In this document: in pieces, positions 1-9,984 of the stretch
How the letters are laid out: the number at the start of each line of letters is the position of its first letter
Position numbering within the stretch: position 1 is the stretch's first letter
Assembly (NCBI RefSeq): GCF_012911565.1
Contig: NZ_JAAMPU010000099.1
Span: 119,126-183,125, forward strand
Reading direction: 5' to 3'
Length of the DNA stretch: 64,000 nucleotides
DNA from: Flavobacterium silvaticum
GTDB taxonomy: Bacteria; Bacteroidota; Bacteroidia; Flavobacteriales; Flavobacteriaceae
The notes under the pieces: model-generated
Seen by the model: only the letters and a program-made list of their open reading frames with translations
The model's database searches: none
Told to the model about the DNA's origin: nothing
Made by a program: the position numbers and the translations under genes

Positions 1-26
1 TTAATTGCACGATTTAAACGTTAAAG

Positions 27-59
27 AAGCATCTCATATCGGGATGCTTTCTTATTTTT
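27..59 (+). terminator. rho-independent terminator of a gene left of the window
   Basis: The arms AAGCATC (27-33) and GATGCTT (43-49) form a hairpin followed by a T-rich run. It lies before the first complete gene, so it most likely ends a gene outside the window. Confidence 0.6.
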
Positions 60-91
60 GGCGCTTTATGTTTAATACCACCAACTATTTT

Positions 92-3000
92 ATGACTAAA
101 ATCAACTACTTTTTAAGCCTGGCATTAGTTTTCTCTGTGGGTTTGTCGGCACAATCCGATAAATTCTGGGCTACAACCAATGCTAAGGGATTAATTCCGG
201 CTATAAATACGACACGTGCCGGCTTTCCGACAACATATCAGCTTTTTGAGCTCAATGCTGCGAACCTGAAATCGGTTTTGCAAACGGCTCCCCAACGCGA
301 CCTGACTAAGCGCCAAACAGGAGTTATCATTTCTATCCCGAATGCCGCCGGAACTATTGAACATTTTGAAATGTTCGAAGCTTCTAATTTTGCACCTGGG
401 CTTCAGGCACGTTATCCCAACATTCGCGCCTATGTGGGTAAAGGGGTCGAGAACAAAGGTTCCATCCTTAGAATTAGCTCAGGAGTCAAAGGGGTTCAGG
501 GAATGATTCTTCGAGATGGTGCTTCCAGTGAATTCATTGAAAAATATGCAGCGGATCAACAAGTTTATGCAGTATATGAGTCACAACGAACAAAAGGCTC
601 CTTGCCCTGGACATGTTCAACCGAAGATCAGGCTTTGGCTAATGATGTAGCTCCTCAGGCAATGGCCCGTCAGCAAATGTCAAATGCTGGAGAATTAAGA
701 ACTTTACGTCTGGCACAATCGGTTAATGCACAGTACACGACTTATTTTGGTGGAACCGTTCCCGATGCGCTCGAAGGCATCAACAATACCCTTACACGTG
801 TTAACGGGGTTGATGAAAGGGATTTAGCCGTTCATCTTGAATTGATTGAGAATACAGATGATGTAATATACACCAATGCCACAACAGATCCCTATTCAAC
901 TCCTGACAATTGGAACGCCGAAGTTCAGGCGACATTGACAGCGGTAATTGGAAATGCGAACTATGACATCGGCCATCTCTTTGCCGTTCTTCCTGTGCCT
1001 CAGGGTGGTGGCGGTAATGCGGGATGCGTAGGATGTGTTTGTGTAAATAATCAAAAAGGAAGTGGATATACATCACCATCTGATGCTATTCCCATGGGTG
1101 ATAATTTCGATATTGACTACGTTGTCCATGAAATGGGGCATCAGTTAGGGGGCTCACATTCATTTTCATACGCAAATGAAGGTTCCGGAACAAATGTAGA
1201 ACCTGGTTCAGGATCGACTATTATGGGATATGCAGGAATTGTACCTGGCCTGAACGTACAAACACACTCTGATGATTATTTTGTGTATGCCAACGTAATC
1301 CAGATACAGCAAAATTTAGCCACTAAGACATGTCCGGTTGTGACACCTATTTTAGATTCTGCACCAACTGTAAATGCGGGCCCAGACTACATTATGCCGT
1401 ACAGTACACCTTTTATATTGACAGCCAGCGGGGCTGACGAAGATGGTGATGCCCTGTTGTATTGCTGGGAAGGTTCAGATAATGTGACCGCCACTTCTAC
1501 AGATGATAATAGTGAATGTTCCACAACAAAAGCAAGCGGTCCAAACTGGCGTACATATGACCCAACATCTTCGCCGAGTCGCTTTATGCCCAGAATCCAA
1601 TCGGTCGTAGCAAACAACCTGACGACAACATTTGGAGGTTTTACATCAGAAGCGGTAAGTTCTGTAGCCCGTGATTTAAATTTTGCAGTTACGGTTCGCG
1701 ATATCAGTACGGGAGTGGGACAAACAGCTACAGATTATATGAAAGTTTCTGTAACAACTGCTGCGGGACCATTTTTGGTAACCTCTCCAAACACAGTTGT
1801 TTCTTATGTAGCCGGCTCAAACCAAACGGTTACATGGGACGTAGCGGGGACTACCGGTAATGGTGTAAATACGCCAACAGTCGATATCTATTATTCTCCA
1901 ACCTCAGCTTTTAATAACCTCACTTTATTGGCTAGTGATGTGCCAAACGACGGTTCTGAAGTTGTAACAATTCCAACAACTACCGGATCGACTAATCGCA
2001 TCATGGTCCGTGGTCACAATCACATTTTCTATGATATCTCCAATGCCAATTTTACTATAACTGCAGCAACATCGTCTTTCTCGGTTGCTTTTAGCGGAGT
2101 AGCTGGTGAGCAACATAAAAATGTTTGTCAGGGCAGTACCGTGACATATACCATCCCTTATAATCCTTTAGCTGGTTTTACAGGAACCACGACGTTCAGT
2201 CTTGCCGGTCAACCTGCAGGTTCCGTAGTTACTTTCAGTCCTGATAATGTAACCGCTTCAGGTAATGTTATCCTAAGTGTTACGCCTCCTGCGGGAGCCA
2301 CTGTTCAGCTTTATTCTTTGGTGGTTACTGCAACTTCAGGATCTGTTGTCAAAACGGTTCCGTTCTATCTTGATGTTAAAGATGGGAATTTTACAGGAAC
2401 GACGCTTATTTCACCGGCAAACAATGCAACAGGTCAAAGTGTTTCGCCAGCCTTGACCTATACAGCTGATGCAGCCGCAACTTCTTATGATGTTCAAATA
2501 GCTTCCGATTCAGCCTTTACGAATATTGTTGCTTCAGGAACATCTCTAACCACGACTTTTGTTGCGGGCGGATTGGCAGAAGGAACAACTTATTATTGGA
2601 GAGTCCAACCTAAAAATGAAGCGTGTCAGGGTACATTGAGTGCCGTCTACAGCTTCCAGACAGGACAAACGGTTTGTGGGGCTACAGCCGCCACATCTCC
2701 GAATGTTCCTAAAGCTATCTCGGCTTCAGGAACGCCTACGGTAACCTCTACAATAACTGTTGGAGCAGGAACTCCAATTTCACGTATGACAGTAACGGCG
2801 AATATCACGCACTCCTGGGTTAGCGACCTCACTGTGAAACTGACAAGTCCAAGCGGAACGCAAATTACATTGATCCAGAATCCTTGTGATGACCAGAACA
2901 ACATCAACAACGTTACTTTTGATGATCTCGGAGGCGTTCCGTTATGTGCTACGAATCCTGCAGTTACCGGATTGATCAGACCGACCCAACTGCTTTCTAC

Positions 3001-3382
3001 ATTCAACGGAGAGAATCCAGCCGGAGTCTGGACATTGACGGTGTCAGATAATACTGCCGGTGATGGTGGTTCACTTACGGCCTGGAGCCTGAATATTTGC
3101 AATGAGCAGCCTCTTGGAACAGCCGAACAGCATTTGAACGATCTTGCCATCTATCCAAACCCTAACAACGGAACATTCAACGTCAGCTTTACGCCAAACC
3201 AGAATGAAGATGTGAAAATTGGAGTTTTCGATATCCGCGGACGTCAGATTTTCAACAAAGGCTATGTTGCGAACGGATTGTTCCAGCAGATACTTGACTT
3301 AGGCCATCCATCTTCCGGGGTTTACCTGATCCAGATTGAGAATGGCGGAACACGTGAGACACGTAAGATTGTAGTAGAATAA
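92..3382 (+). CDS. secreted reprolysin-like metallopeptidase with P-domain and T9SS sorting domain
   Basis: Predicted secreted zinc endopeptidase of about 1096 residues. I chose the ATG at 92 because it gives a clean signal peptide (MTKINYFLSLALVFSVGLSAQ without its last residue or so is the hydrophobic core); upstream in-frame starts would add an unlikely hydrophilic extension. The metzincin zinc motif HEMGHQLGGSH begins near residue 346 and fits HExxHxxGxxH. After it come Ig/Fn3-like modules (the last near residues 767-860), a proprotein-convertase P-domain (about 867-1006) and a T9SS type A sorting domain (about 1013-1096) with the usual YPNPN start. It is expected to cross the outer membrane by T9SS and to be released or surface attached. 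Substrate unknown. It is convergent with the next gene across a bidirectional terminator. Confidence 0.9.
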   Translation: MTKINYFLSLALVFSVGLSAQSDKFWATTNAKGLIPAINTTRAGFPTTYQLFELNAANLKSVLQTAPQRDLTKRQTGVIISIPNAAGTIEHFEMFEASNFAPGLQARYPNIRAYVGKGVENKGSILRISSGVKGVQGMILRDGASSEFIEKYAADQQVYAVYESQRTKGSLPWTCSTEDQALANDVAPQAMARQQMSNAGELRTLRLAQSVNAQYTTYFGGTVPDALEGINNTLTRVNGVDERDLAVHLELIENTDDVIYTNATTDPYSTPDNWNAEVQATLTAVIGNANYDIGHLFAVLPVPQGGGGNAGCVGCVCVNNQKGSGYTSPSDAIPMGDNFDIDYVVHEMGHQLGGSHSFSYANEGSGTNVEPGSGSTIMGYAGIVPGLNVQTHSDDYFVYANVIQIQQNLATKTCPVVTPILDSAPTVNAGPDYIMPYSTPFILTASGADEDGDALLYCWEGSDNVTATSTDDNSECSTTKASGPNWRTYDPTSSPSRFMPRIQSVVANNLTTTFGGFTSEAVSSVARDLNFAVTVRDISTGVGQTATDYMKVSVTTAAGPFLVTSPNTVVSYVAGSNQTVTWDVAGTTGNGVNTPTVDIYYSPTSAFNNLTLLASDVPNDGSEVVTIPTTTGSTNRIMVRGHNHIFYDISNANFTITAATSSFSVAFSGVAGEQHKNVCQGSTVTYTIPYNPLAGFTGTTTFSLAGQPAGSVVTFSPDNVTASGNVILSVTPPAGATVQLYSLVVTATSGSVVKTVPFYLDVKDGNFTGTTLISPANNATGQSVSPALTYTADAAATSYDVQIASDSAFTNIVASGTSLTTTFVAGGLAEGTTYYWRVQPKNEACQGTLSAVYSFQTGQTVCGATAATSPNVPKAISASGTPTVTSTITVGAGTPISRMTVTANITHSWVSDLTVKLTSPSGTQITLIQNPCDDQNNINNVTFDDLGGVPLCATNPAVTGLIRPTQLLSTFNGENPAGVWTLTVSDNTAGDGGSLTAWSLNICNEQPLGTAEQHLNDLAIYPNPNNGTFNVSFTPNQNEDVKIGVFDIRGRQIFNKGYVANGLFQQILDLGHPSSGVYLIQIENGGTRETRKIVVE

Positions 3383-3402
3383 CAGTCTTTAATTTATACA
3401 AC

Positions 3403-3436
3403 AAAAAAACCGGCGGTTGATTCTGCCGGTTTTTTA
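3403..3436. terminator. bidirectional terminator between convergent genes
   Basis: CCGGC (3410-3414) and GCCGG (3425-3429) form a hairpin flanked by an A-run on the left and a T-run on the right, so it can end transcription on both strands. It lies between the stop codons of the metallopeptidase and the kinase. Confidence 0.85.
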
Positions 3437-3459
3437 TGTTTTACTAATTATGATTTCAT

Positions 3460-4074
3460 CTAAAACAGACCGTTAAGTTCTGCGTCGATCCTGTTGTAAA
3501 CTTTTCCCAAATCTTCCGGATTGTTCACAAAATCCACCGTATCCACATCAATGATGAGCAGCTTGCCACGATTGTAAGTCGTAATCCAGGCTTCATATCT
3601 TTCGTTTAATCGACTTAAATAATCAATCGAGATCGAATTCTCGTAATCGCGTCCGCGTTTGTGGATCTGGTTCACGAGATTCGGGATGGAACTGCGCAGG
3701 TAGATGAGCATGTCCGGCGGTTCGACCAAGGATTCCATCAGCTCGAAAAGCGATGAATAATTGTTGAAGTCACGGTTCGTCATCAATCCCATCGCATGAA
3801 GGTTCGGTGCAAAAATGTGCGCATCTTCATAAATGGTCCTGTCCTGGATGATTTTTTTTCCGCTTTCGCGAATCTGCAATATCTGGCGGAAACGACTGTT
3901 CAAAAAGTAAATCTGTAGGTTAAATGACCAACGTTCCATCTGATGGTAAAAATCATCGAGATACGGATTGTCAACAACATCTTCAAAATGCGGTTCCCAC
4001 TTAAAATGTTTGGCCAGCAGGCGCGTCAAGGTAGTTTTTCCGGCGCCAATGTTGCCTGCGATCGCTATATGCAT
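3460..4074 (-). CDS. deoxynucleoside kinase
   Basis: A 204-residue kinase of the deoxyadenosine/deoxyguanosine/thymidine kinase-2 family, which phosphorylates deoxynucleosides in the salvage pathway using ATP. The P-loop GNIGAGKTTL is at residues 7-16, a DRT motif (QDRTIYED) holds the catalytic Asp/Arg region, and a LID-like Arg-rich segment (RGRDYE) lies near the C-terminus. The length is normal for the family. Its ATG overlaps the stop codon of the upstream gene by one base (TAATG), so the two are translationally coupled. The nucleoside preferred cannot be read from the sequence. Confidence 0.9.
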   Translation of the reverse strand: MHIAIAGNIGAGKTTLTRLLAKHFKWEPHFEDVVDNPYLDDFYHQMERWSFNLQIYFLNSRFRQILQIRESGKKIIQDRTIYEDAHIFAPNLHAMGLMTNRDFNNYSSLFELMESLVEPPDMLIYLRSSIPNLVNQIHKRGRDYENSISIDYLSRLNERYEAWITTYNRGKLLIIDVDTVDFVNNPEDLGKVYNRIDAELNGLF

Positions 4075-4853
4075 TACGGTAATTGGATTTTATACGTGGA
4101 AAGGCCACGGTCGGTAAAAATAGTCAAATTCTGTGGGCTGTACCAAAAGGACGATAGGGATTTTTTGCCCGTTTCTATGCTTTTTGATTCTCCCGTGTCC
4201 AAATCGATTACGCGCAACATGTTGTCTTTTAAATAAATGGCTGTTTTGTCCGATGTGATTCGTGCGGCATCGAAATCAGGCAGTTTTCCCAACGACCGTA
4301 TCTTGCCAAAAACATCGCAGACAAACAATTGCCTTTGATCTGTCATCCAATAAAAATTATTGAAGTCGGTCTGGTAGAAAACAAACTTCCCGCTCAGTTG
4401 TTGCGTAATAGGTTTGTAGGAATTTTTGGTGTAATCCAAAAGACCGATTTGTTGGGTGATGCTGTTGTAAATCCACAACCTGTTCTGCGAAGCGTTTCCG
4501 CAAGCCGTTACCATCAAAGGTTCTGAAAGATCTGAAAAGGAAATTTTCTTTGTCTCGTTCAGCTGATTGTCCAGCATGACAACCGTATTGAAATTGGGAT
4601 ACAGCAAAACGATATTAAGCGGATTCTGCAAATCGACACGTTCAATTTTCCCCAGAGATATGTTTTTATATTGGACTGTCCTGACTTCGGTGCTTTTAAA
4701 AATCGCGTTGTCTTTTGTAAAATAAAGTGCCCCGAGATTGTCGTATCCGAGAAAAACATCGGCATCAAGGACGCTTGTCGATTTATGTTCGGCAACAATC
4801 TGCGAATGCGTAAAAAAAGGGCAGGCGATAAGAAGCCACACGAAAAGTTTCAT
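4074..4853 (-). CDS. secreted protein of unknown function
   Basis: About 259 residues from an ATG at 4853, which gives a signal peptide (MKLFVWLLIACPFFTHSQ). A longer frame reaches upstream to 5015, but its N-terminus is basic and would mask the signal. The mature part looks like short beta strands with repeated hydrophobic-Asp-Thr patterns, as in a small beta-propeller, but I recognise no family. It is transcribed just upstream of the deoxynucleoside kinase and overlaps it by one base; whether they act together is unknown. Confidence 0.75.
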   Translation of the reverse strand: MKLFVWLLIACPFFTHSQIVAEHKSTSVLDADVFLGYDNLGALYFTKDNAIFKSTEVRTVQYKNISLGKIERVDLQNPLNIVLLYPNFNTVVMLDNQLNETKKISFSDLSEPLMVTACGNASQNRLWIYNSITQQIGLLDYTKNSYKPITQQLSGKFVFYQTDFNNFYWMTDQRQLFVCDVFGKIRSLGKLPDFDAARITSDKTAIYLKDNMLRVIDLDTGESKSIETGKKSLSSFWYSPQNLTIFTDRGLSTYKIQLP

Positions 4854-5039
4854 GGTTGAAAAATACAATTTAATGTCCAATCTGCCGGCACGCTTTTTCT
4901 GTTCACGTCGAATAAATGACCGTTCGCCTCTATTTTTTAGGGAATGCCCGATAATGCCGTAAATTCGGACAACTTTAACAGATTGTTGGTAACATGACCA
5001 ATGGATTTCTGTCATATTTGTTTTTCAAAAATCACCCGA

Positions 5040-5936
5040 ATGAAAAATCTAATCTTCTTCATAACCGCTTTAATCAACACCTTAACCGTTTCTGCCCAGG
5101 ACTTTCAGGGAATGGCGGTCTACGAATCCAAAACCAGTACGGCCGATTTCCAGAACCGAATGCAAGGCAACCGCGATATAACGCCGGAAATGCAAAAGAT
5201 GTTCGAGGAGCGCATGAAAAAGGCGTTTGAAAAGACATTCATCCTCAATTTCAACAAGTCGGAATCTATTTACAAAGAAGAAGAAAAGCTCGAAGCCCCA
5301 GGTCAAAATCAAGGCGGTTTCAGGATGATGACATCCATGATGGGCGGAGGCGGAACGTTCTATAAAAACGTCAAGACCAAATCGTACGCAGTCGATAAAG
5401 AATTCATGGGTAAGGAATTTCTCGTCAAGGATTCACTCAAGACCATCAAATGGGAAATGAGCGGTGATAGCAAGCAAATAGGCGGTTATACGTGTTACAA
5501 AGCCACGGCTGTGCTTCCGGCGAGTAAGTCTGATTTGCGTAATTTCCGACCGCGACGCCAGGAAGAGGATGAAAAGAAAAAGGCCGAAGAAGCGAAGAAA
5601 AAAGCCGATTCCGAAAAAAAGACCAACCTGATGGATGAAGTGGAACTGGCAAAGGAAATCACCATCACGGCGTGGTTCGCGCCTGAAATTCCCGTCAGCC
5701 AAGGGCCGGAAAGCTATTGGGGTCTGCCAGGGCTGATACTTGAGGTCAGCGATGGAAAAACAGTGATACTTTGTTCTAAAGTCGTACTCAATTCAAAAGA
5801 CAAGGTCGAAATCAAAGCACCAAAAAAGGGCAAGGAAATCTCACAGGCCGAATATGACGATGTGGTTGTCAAGAAAATGGAAGAATTCCGTCAGAATGGC
5901 GGGCCTGGTGGGCCTGGTGGACGGAGAATGAATTAG
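5040..5936 (+). CDS. GLPGLI family protein
   Basis: A 298-residue exported protein starting at ATG 5040 with the signal MKNLIFFITALINTLTVSAQ. The family-defining motif YWGLPGLILEV lies near residues 229-239. GLPGLI proteins are known only from Bacteroidota, are periplasmic or outer-membrane associated and have no assigned activity. Residues about 175-205 are a highly charged Lys/Glu-rich stretch, probably helical, and the C-terminus is Gly/Pro/Arg-rich. The next gene, an outer-membrane barrel, is a typical partner of this family. A repeat begins directly after the stop codon. Confidence 0.9.
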   Translation: MKNLIFFITALINTLTVSAQDFQGMAVYESKTSTADFQNRMQGNRDITPEMQKMFEERMKKAFEKTFILNFNKSESIYKEEEKLEAPGQNQGGFRMMTSMMGGGGTFYKNVKTKSYAVDKEFMGKEFLVKDSLKTIKWEMSGDSKQIGGYTCYKATAVLPASKSDLRNFRPRRQEEDEKKKAEEAKKKADSEKKTNLMDEVELAKEITITAWFAPEIPVSQGPESYWGLPGLILEVSDGKTVILCSKVVLNSKDKVEIKAPKKGKEISQAEYDDVVVKKMEEFRQNGGPGGPGGRRMN

Positions 5937-5955
5937 GTTAACAGATAACGGTTAA
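5937..5955 (+). repeat. GTTAAC-rich 19-mer, copy 1
   Basis: Exact copy of GTTAACAGATAACGGTTAA starting on the base after the GLPGLI stop codon. It is inverted relative to copy 2 at 6157-6175, so the two bracket the 256-bp gap between the GLPGLI gene and the barrel gene. Confidence 0.85.
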
Positions 5956-6156
5956 TGGTTATTTCGGGGTTAAAGAAATTTTTAGCTCATTTTTTAAATT
6001 GTATTTTGGATTGGAACGGTAGATAAAACTGTGATTTCAATCCAGCGTAAGGTAATCCTGGGTTTTGCGAAACACATACCACACTAAATTTTTACAGCCA
6101 ATGTTATCCATACCGTTCCCGAAAGCAAACAGCAGATTCAATTAAACTAAAAACGG

Positions 6157-6175
6157 TTAACCGTTATCTGTTAAC
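6157..6175 (-). repeat. GTTAAC-rich 19-mer, copy 2
   Basis: Exact reverse complement of copy 1, ending 17 bases before the ATG of the barrel gene. It is followed by a further partial unit (TGTTAACCC). The gap between copies 1 and 2 holds no ORF or hairpin terminator that I can see. Confidence 0.85.
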
Positions 6176-6192
6176 TGTTAACCCAGCAAAAC

Positions 6193-8919
6193 ATGAGGCT
6201 TTTTTTATTTCCACTGCTTCTCTTAACAAGCAACTTCATTTTCTCCCAAAACGTCCGCTTTGACGGAACCGTTGCCGATCCCGATAAAAAGCCCCTCGAA
6301 ATGGCCAACGTCGTCGCCCAGAATACTGTGACCAAAGCCATGGACGCCTTTGCGATTACAAACGACAAGGGAAAATTCTATCTCAATCTCAAAGCAAATA
6401 CTTCTTACGTAATCAAGATCAGTTACCTGGGAATGGCCGCAAAGGAAATTTCGGTGACGACTTCGACGGAAAATATCAGCCAGTCGATTACCATGGAAGC
6501 GGGCGGGATCATGCTCAACGATGTTGAGATCGTACGTGAAATGCCGGTTTCAATAAGTGGCGATACGATTGTCTACAATGCCGATTCGTTCAAATCGGGT
6601 ACCGAACGCAAACTCGAAGACATCCTCAAAAAACTTCCTGGCGTAGAAGTCAATGCCGATGGGGAAGTTGAAGTCGAAGGCAAAAAAGTCCAGAAACTGA
6701 TGGTCGAAGGCAAGGATTTCTTTGACGGTGATACCAAGCTCGGCGTCAAGAATATCCCGGCCGATGCCATCGACAAAGTACAGGTGCTTCGCAATTATAA
6801 TGAAATTTCCCAGCTCAAAGGCCTAGAGAATAACGAGGAAAGCGTCGCCATGAACATCAAGCTCAAAGAAGGCAAAAAGAACTTCTGGTTTGGCGATATG
6901 ACGGCGGGAATCGGGGTCGCCGATGATGAAACCCGTTACCTGATCAATCCCAAAGCCTTTTATTACAGTCCAAAATACAGCCTCAACGTCATCACGAATT
7001 TCAACAACATTGGCGAATTGCCACTGACGATCCAGGATTATTTCAAAATGACTGGCGGATTCAGGTCGATGATGAAAAAAGGCGGAACCAACTTCAACGT
7101 GTCATCCAACGATATTGGGATTTCATTGCTCCGGAACAATCGCGCCAAGGAAATCCAGACCGATTTCGGGGCGGCAAACTTCTCGTACAATCCCACAAAA
7201 TCATGGTCGATCACCGGTTTCGGGATCCTGTCATCGTCCAAAACAGATCTCGAAACCAACACACAAACTGAGATTGTCGCGACAGATGCCACCGAGAACC
7301 GCCAGGAGAAATCAAAGCAATTGAACCGGTTTGGAATTCTCAAATTAAGTTCGAGTTACAAACCGAGTGCAAATTTCCAGTTGGATTATGATTTTATCGG
7401 ACGCAGTTCCAAACAGGATGAAGACACCGGGTTATTGCGGCAATCAATGTTTAACGGTGTGTCCGCAACAGAAAACATCAGCACGGATAAACGCCAGTCG
7501 CCCGTTACCATCAACCAGAACCTGAGCCTGTACTGGACCAAAAGCGAGAAGCATGTATTTGCCGTGGAAATACAGCATCTGTTCCAGGAAGAAGACCCGT
7601 TCTATAACGCGAACCTGGCTACGAATCCGTTTCCGCCTTTCGATGATCCGAACAATCCGTCCGATACGCCATTCGATCTCGGCATTACCGCCCAGCCTTC
7701 CGGACGTTACGACATCAACCAGGACCGACTCGTGCGGACGAATAAAGTAGATGCGAAAGTTGATTATTACTACAGTTTCAGCCCGAAAAGCATCTTCAAT
7801 ATCACGTTGGGCGATACGTATTCCAATCAGGGTTTCAATTCCGATTTGTTCCAGATCCTCGACGATTCCTCAAAAGCCGATCTGGCACCTGAAGCCAACA
7901 ACGACGTCGATTATTCGTTCAACGACGTTTTCCTCGGTTTCCATTACAAATTCCTGATTGGCGAATTCACATTCAATCCGGGTTTCAGCCTGCATGCATA
8001 TAATATGAACAATACGCAATTGGGCACAGAAGTCAAGAATAATTTCGGTAGGTTTTTACCAGATATGTACGCTATGTGGCAAATCAAGAAGTCTGAAACC
8101 CTCACGTATACCTACACTATGACCAATGATTTTACCGATATCAACCAACTGATTTCCGGTTATGTCATGTCCAACTTCAACAGTCTTTTTGGCGGGAACA
8201 GGTATCTGGAAAACGCGACTTCACAAGTACATTCCTTACGATATTACCGGTTCAATATGTTCAATATGGAGAACATTTTCGCCAACGCCAGCTATACCAA
8301 ACGCGTCGATGCCGTCAAGAATTACGCGCAGTTTTTTGGGGTGAACCAAATCACGACGCCGTTCAATTCGGCTTTTGCAGATGAATCGGCTTCGCTCATG
8401 GGGAATTACGGCCGGTCGTTCGCCAAATTCTACAAAGCGTCGTTCCAGGCGGCAGTGAACTGGTCCAAGTTCTATAACATCCAACTCGGCGATTACCGAA
8501 CCACCGAAAGTACCACGCAGAACTATACGTTGCGTGCCTCAACCGTTTTCAAATCGTTGCCGAATCTCGAAGTCGGTTACACGCTTACAGTCAATGATTA
8601 CACGGGCCGCCGTTTTTACACCGATATGCCTTTCGCACGTCTCGATTATTATTTCCTCGATGCGTTTTCGTTCAATGCAGATTACCAGTTTTCGCATTAT
8701 TATGACCGCGAAGGCACTCAGGACAACAAATATGATTTCCTCAACGCGAGCCTGATTTACCAAAAGAAAGGCAGCAAATGGGAATACAAATTATCGGCTA
8801 CAAACCTGCTCAATACCACTTCGCTCAACGATAACAGCTTTAATGAGTTGCGGGTTTCCACTTCACAATATTATGTGCAGCCGCGGTATATTATTTTCAG
8901 CCTGAAGTATAATATTTGA
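6193..8919 (+). CDS. outer-membrane beta-barrel protein with carboxypeptidase-like regulatory domain (TonB-dependent receptor-like)
   Basis: A 908-residue outer-membrane protein. After the signal peptide (residues about 1-18, ending FIFSQ) there is a carboxypeptidase-regulatory-like beta-sandwich domain (about 20-105), a plug-like segment (about 115-210, including VEVEGKKVQKLMVEGKDFF) and a long series of amphipathic strands to the C-terminal IIFSLKYNI. This is the layout of the Bacteroidota outer_membrane_beta_barrel group related to TonB-dependent receptors. The cargo is unknown. It pairs with the GLPGLI gene upstream. The start at 6193 follows a dispersed repeat. Confidence 0.88.
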   Translation: MRLFLFPLLLLTSNFIFSQNVRFDGTVADPDKKPLEMANVVAQNTVTKAMDAFAITNDKGKFYLNLKANTSYVIKISYLGMAAKEISVTTSTENISQSITMEAGGIMLNDVEIVREMPVSISGDTIVYNADSFKSGTERKLEDILKKLPGVEVNADGEVEVEGKKVQKLMVEGKDFFDGDTKLGVKNIPADAIDKVQVLRNYNEISQLKGLENNEESVAMNIKLKEGKKNFWFGDMTAGIGVADDETRYLINPKAFYYSPKYSLNVITNFNNIGELPLTIQDYFKMTGGFRSMMKKGGTNFNVSSNDIGISLLRNNRAKEIQTDFGAANFSYNPTKSWSITGFGILSSSKTDLETNTQTEIVATDATENRQEKSKQLNRFGILKLSSSYKPSANFQLDYDFIGRSSKQDEDTGLLRQSMFNGVSATENISTDKRQSPVTINQNLSLYWTKSEKHVFAVEIQHLFQEEDPFYNANLATNPFPPFDDPNNPSDTPFDLGITAQPSGRYDINQDRLVRTNKVDAKVDYYYSFSPKSIFNITLGDTYSNQGFNSDLFQILDDSSKADLAPEANNDVDYSFNDVFLGFHYKFLIGEFTFNPGFSLHAYNMNNTQLGTEVKNNFGRFLPDMYAMWQIKKSETLTYTYTMTNDFTDINQLISGYVMSNFNSLFGGNRYLENATSQVHSLRYYRFNMFNMENIFANASYTKRVDAVKNYAQFFGVNQITTPFNSAFADESASLMGNYGRSFAKFYKASFQAAVNWSKFYNIQLGDYRTTESTTQNYTLRASTVFKSLPNLEVGYTLTVNDYTGRRFYTDMPFARLDYYFLDAFSFNADYQFSHYYDREGTQDNKYDFLNASLIYQKKGSKWEYKLSATNLLNTTSLNDNSFNELRVSTSQYYVQPRYIIFSLKYNI

Positions 8920-8925
8920 ATTTAA

Positions 8926-9151
8926 AATGAATAATTAACGATTAACAATTATTCAGGTGGGAATTACCGCTGGAAGTATTAGGAACTTTACGGTTTCCCA
9001 AATAGCTTGTGGTAAACTTACCCACTGATTGCCGTTATTCGATCAAGGATGATTAATTACCTTCTATTTTAATTGGAATTTTATAGTTTCCAAAATGAGA
9101 AATGGAGTTGTATTCACACAGATTTCAATTATTAATCATTAATTATTCATT
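8926..9151. repeat. 226-bp segment bounded by AT-rich inverted repeats
   Basis: The left end (8926-8950, AATGAATAATTAACGATTAA...) and the right end (9127-9151) are inverted repeats that agree at about 22 of 25 positions. The interior has no ORF. The right end overlaps the last codons of the membrane protein gene on the minus strand. A related AT-rich unit occurs at 28191-28222. It could be a small non-autonomous mobile element or a dispersed intergenic repeat. Confidence 0.6.
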
Positions 9152-9834
9152 GATTGCGAAACAAGCGATTTCCAAAAATCGGTCTGGGGAAAAACAATCA
9201 GTATAGCGATTTCAAATATCCAACAAACAAGGAAAATGAAATAAGGACTTTTCAAAACGGGTCGCTTGAATTTTAATTTTTCGTACACAAGTATCACTAT
9301 CGAAACCACAAACGGAGTCAGCACCGCACCAAGCATTCCCAAACCCGGCTGGATCAGGTTCAGCAAGCGTCCAAGTCCCGGATTCAGGACAATCAGCGAA
9401 GCTGCGATTATAAAAGCGACATGCCGCCTTATATTACGCCGGTTTACCATCGCCGCAACGTAATATCCGGAAAAGGATAACGCATCCAGACACCCAATCA
9501 GCGCATCGACAATGGCTTCGTCTTTTGACACCGGAAATTCCCTGAGCACTTTTTGGCGCGTGAGTAAAATGATGGTCAAAACAAGTATCGGCGCTAAAAA
9601 ATAGGATGCTTTTCCCAACAATCGGTGCAGCCTGAAATTCTTCTTCCGAATCAAAACAGGTTGTGCGACAATCAGTAAAAGCCAACACGTGAAGGCCGCA
9701 AAATGAATGTGGATAAGGCTTCTGAACTTCCCAAAATCCGGGTAGAAAAAGAGATAGGATTTGAGAAATCCAGATAGTGTGATTGCCGCAAGGACACAGA
9801 AAAACGCAATAAGTACTTTTTGTCTCTTTTCCAT
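9139..9834 (-). CDS. polytopic membrane protein of unknown function
   Basis: About 231 residues from the ATG at 9834 (MEKRQKVLIAFFCV); an upstream extension to 9945 is rejected because it runs into the metK terminator. Six or seven hydrophobic segments are visible, with His residues near the starts of helices (HIHFAAF, FRLHRLLG). The arrangement recalls DUF2306-type membrane proteins, but that is a guess. The terminal Met-Asn-Asn and stop codon lie inside the AT-rich repeat at 9127-9151, so the C-terminus may have been changed by the repeat. Confidence 0.75.
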   Translation of the reverse strand: MEKRQKVLIAFFCVLAAITLSGFLKSYLFFYPDFGKFRSLIHIHFAAFTCWLLLIVAQPVLIRKKNFRLHRLLGKASYFLAPILVLTIILLTRQKVLREFPVSKDEAIVDALIGCLDALSFSGYYVAAMVNRRNIRRHVAFIIAASLIVLNPGLGRLLNLIQPGLGMLGAVLTPFVVSIVILVYEKLKFKRPVLKSPYFIFLVCWIFEIAILIVFPQTDFWKSLVSQSMNN

Positions 9835-9931
9835 AGAAAGACTGCGATTGGATTTTGTGGCAAAATGATAAAAAAATATAAAGTCTCCAAACCTTTGCGA
9901 TAGACGACGACGTCTGTTTACAGACAACAAA

Positions 9932-9959
9932 AAAGCCCGCGACATTCAGTGCAGGCTTT
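9932..9959 (-). terminator. rho-independent terminator of metK
   Basis: Read on the minus strand, AAAGCCTGC and GCGGGCTTT form a 9-bp stem with one G-T wobble followed by a T-run. It lies about 25 bp after the metK stop codon. Confidence 0.8.
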
Positions 9960-9984
9960 CTATATTTTCGTAAAGGGTCAACTG

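Noticed and set aside
2647..3150. 167-codon antisense frame within the metallopeptidase gene
   Set aside because: It is a shadow of the P-domain coding region, where codon bias removes stops on the other strand.
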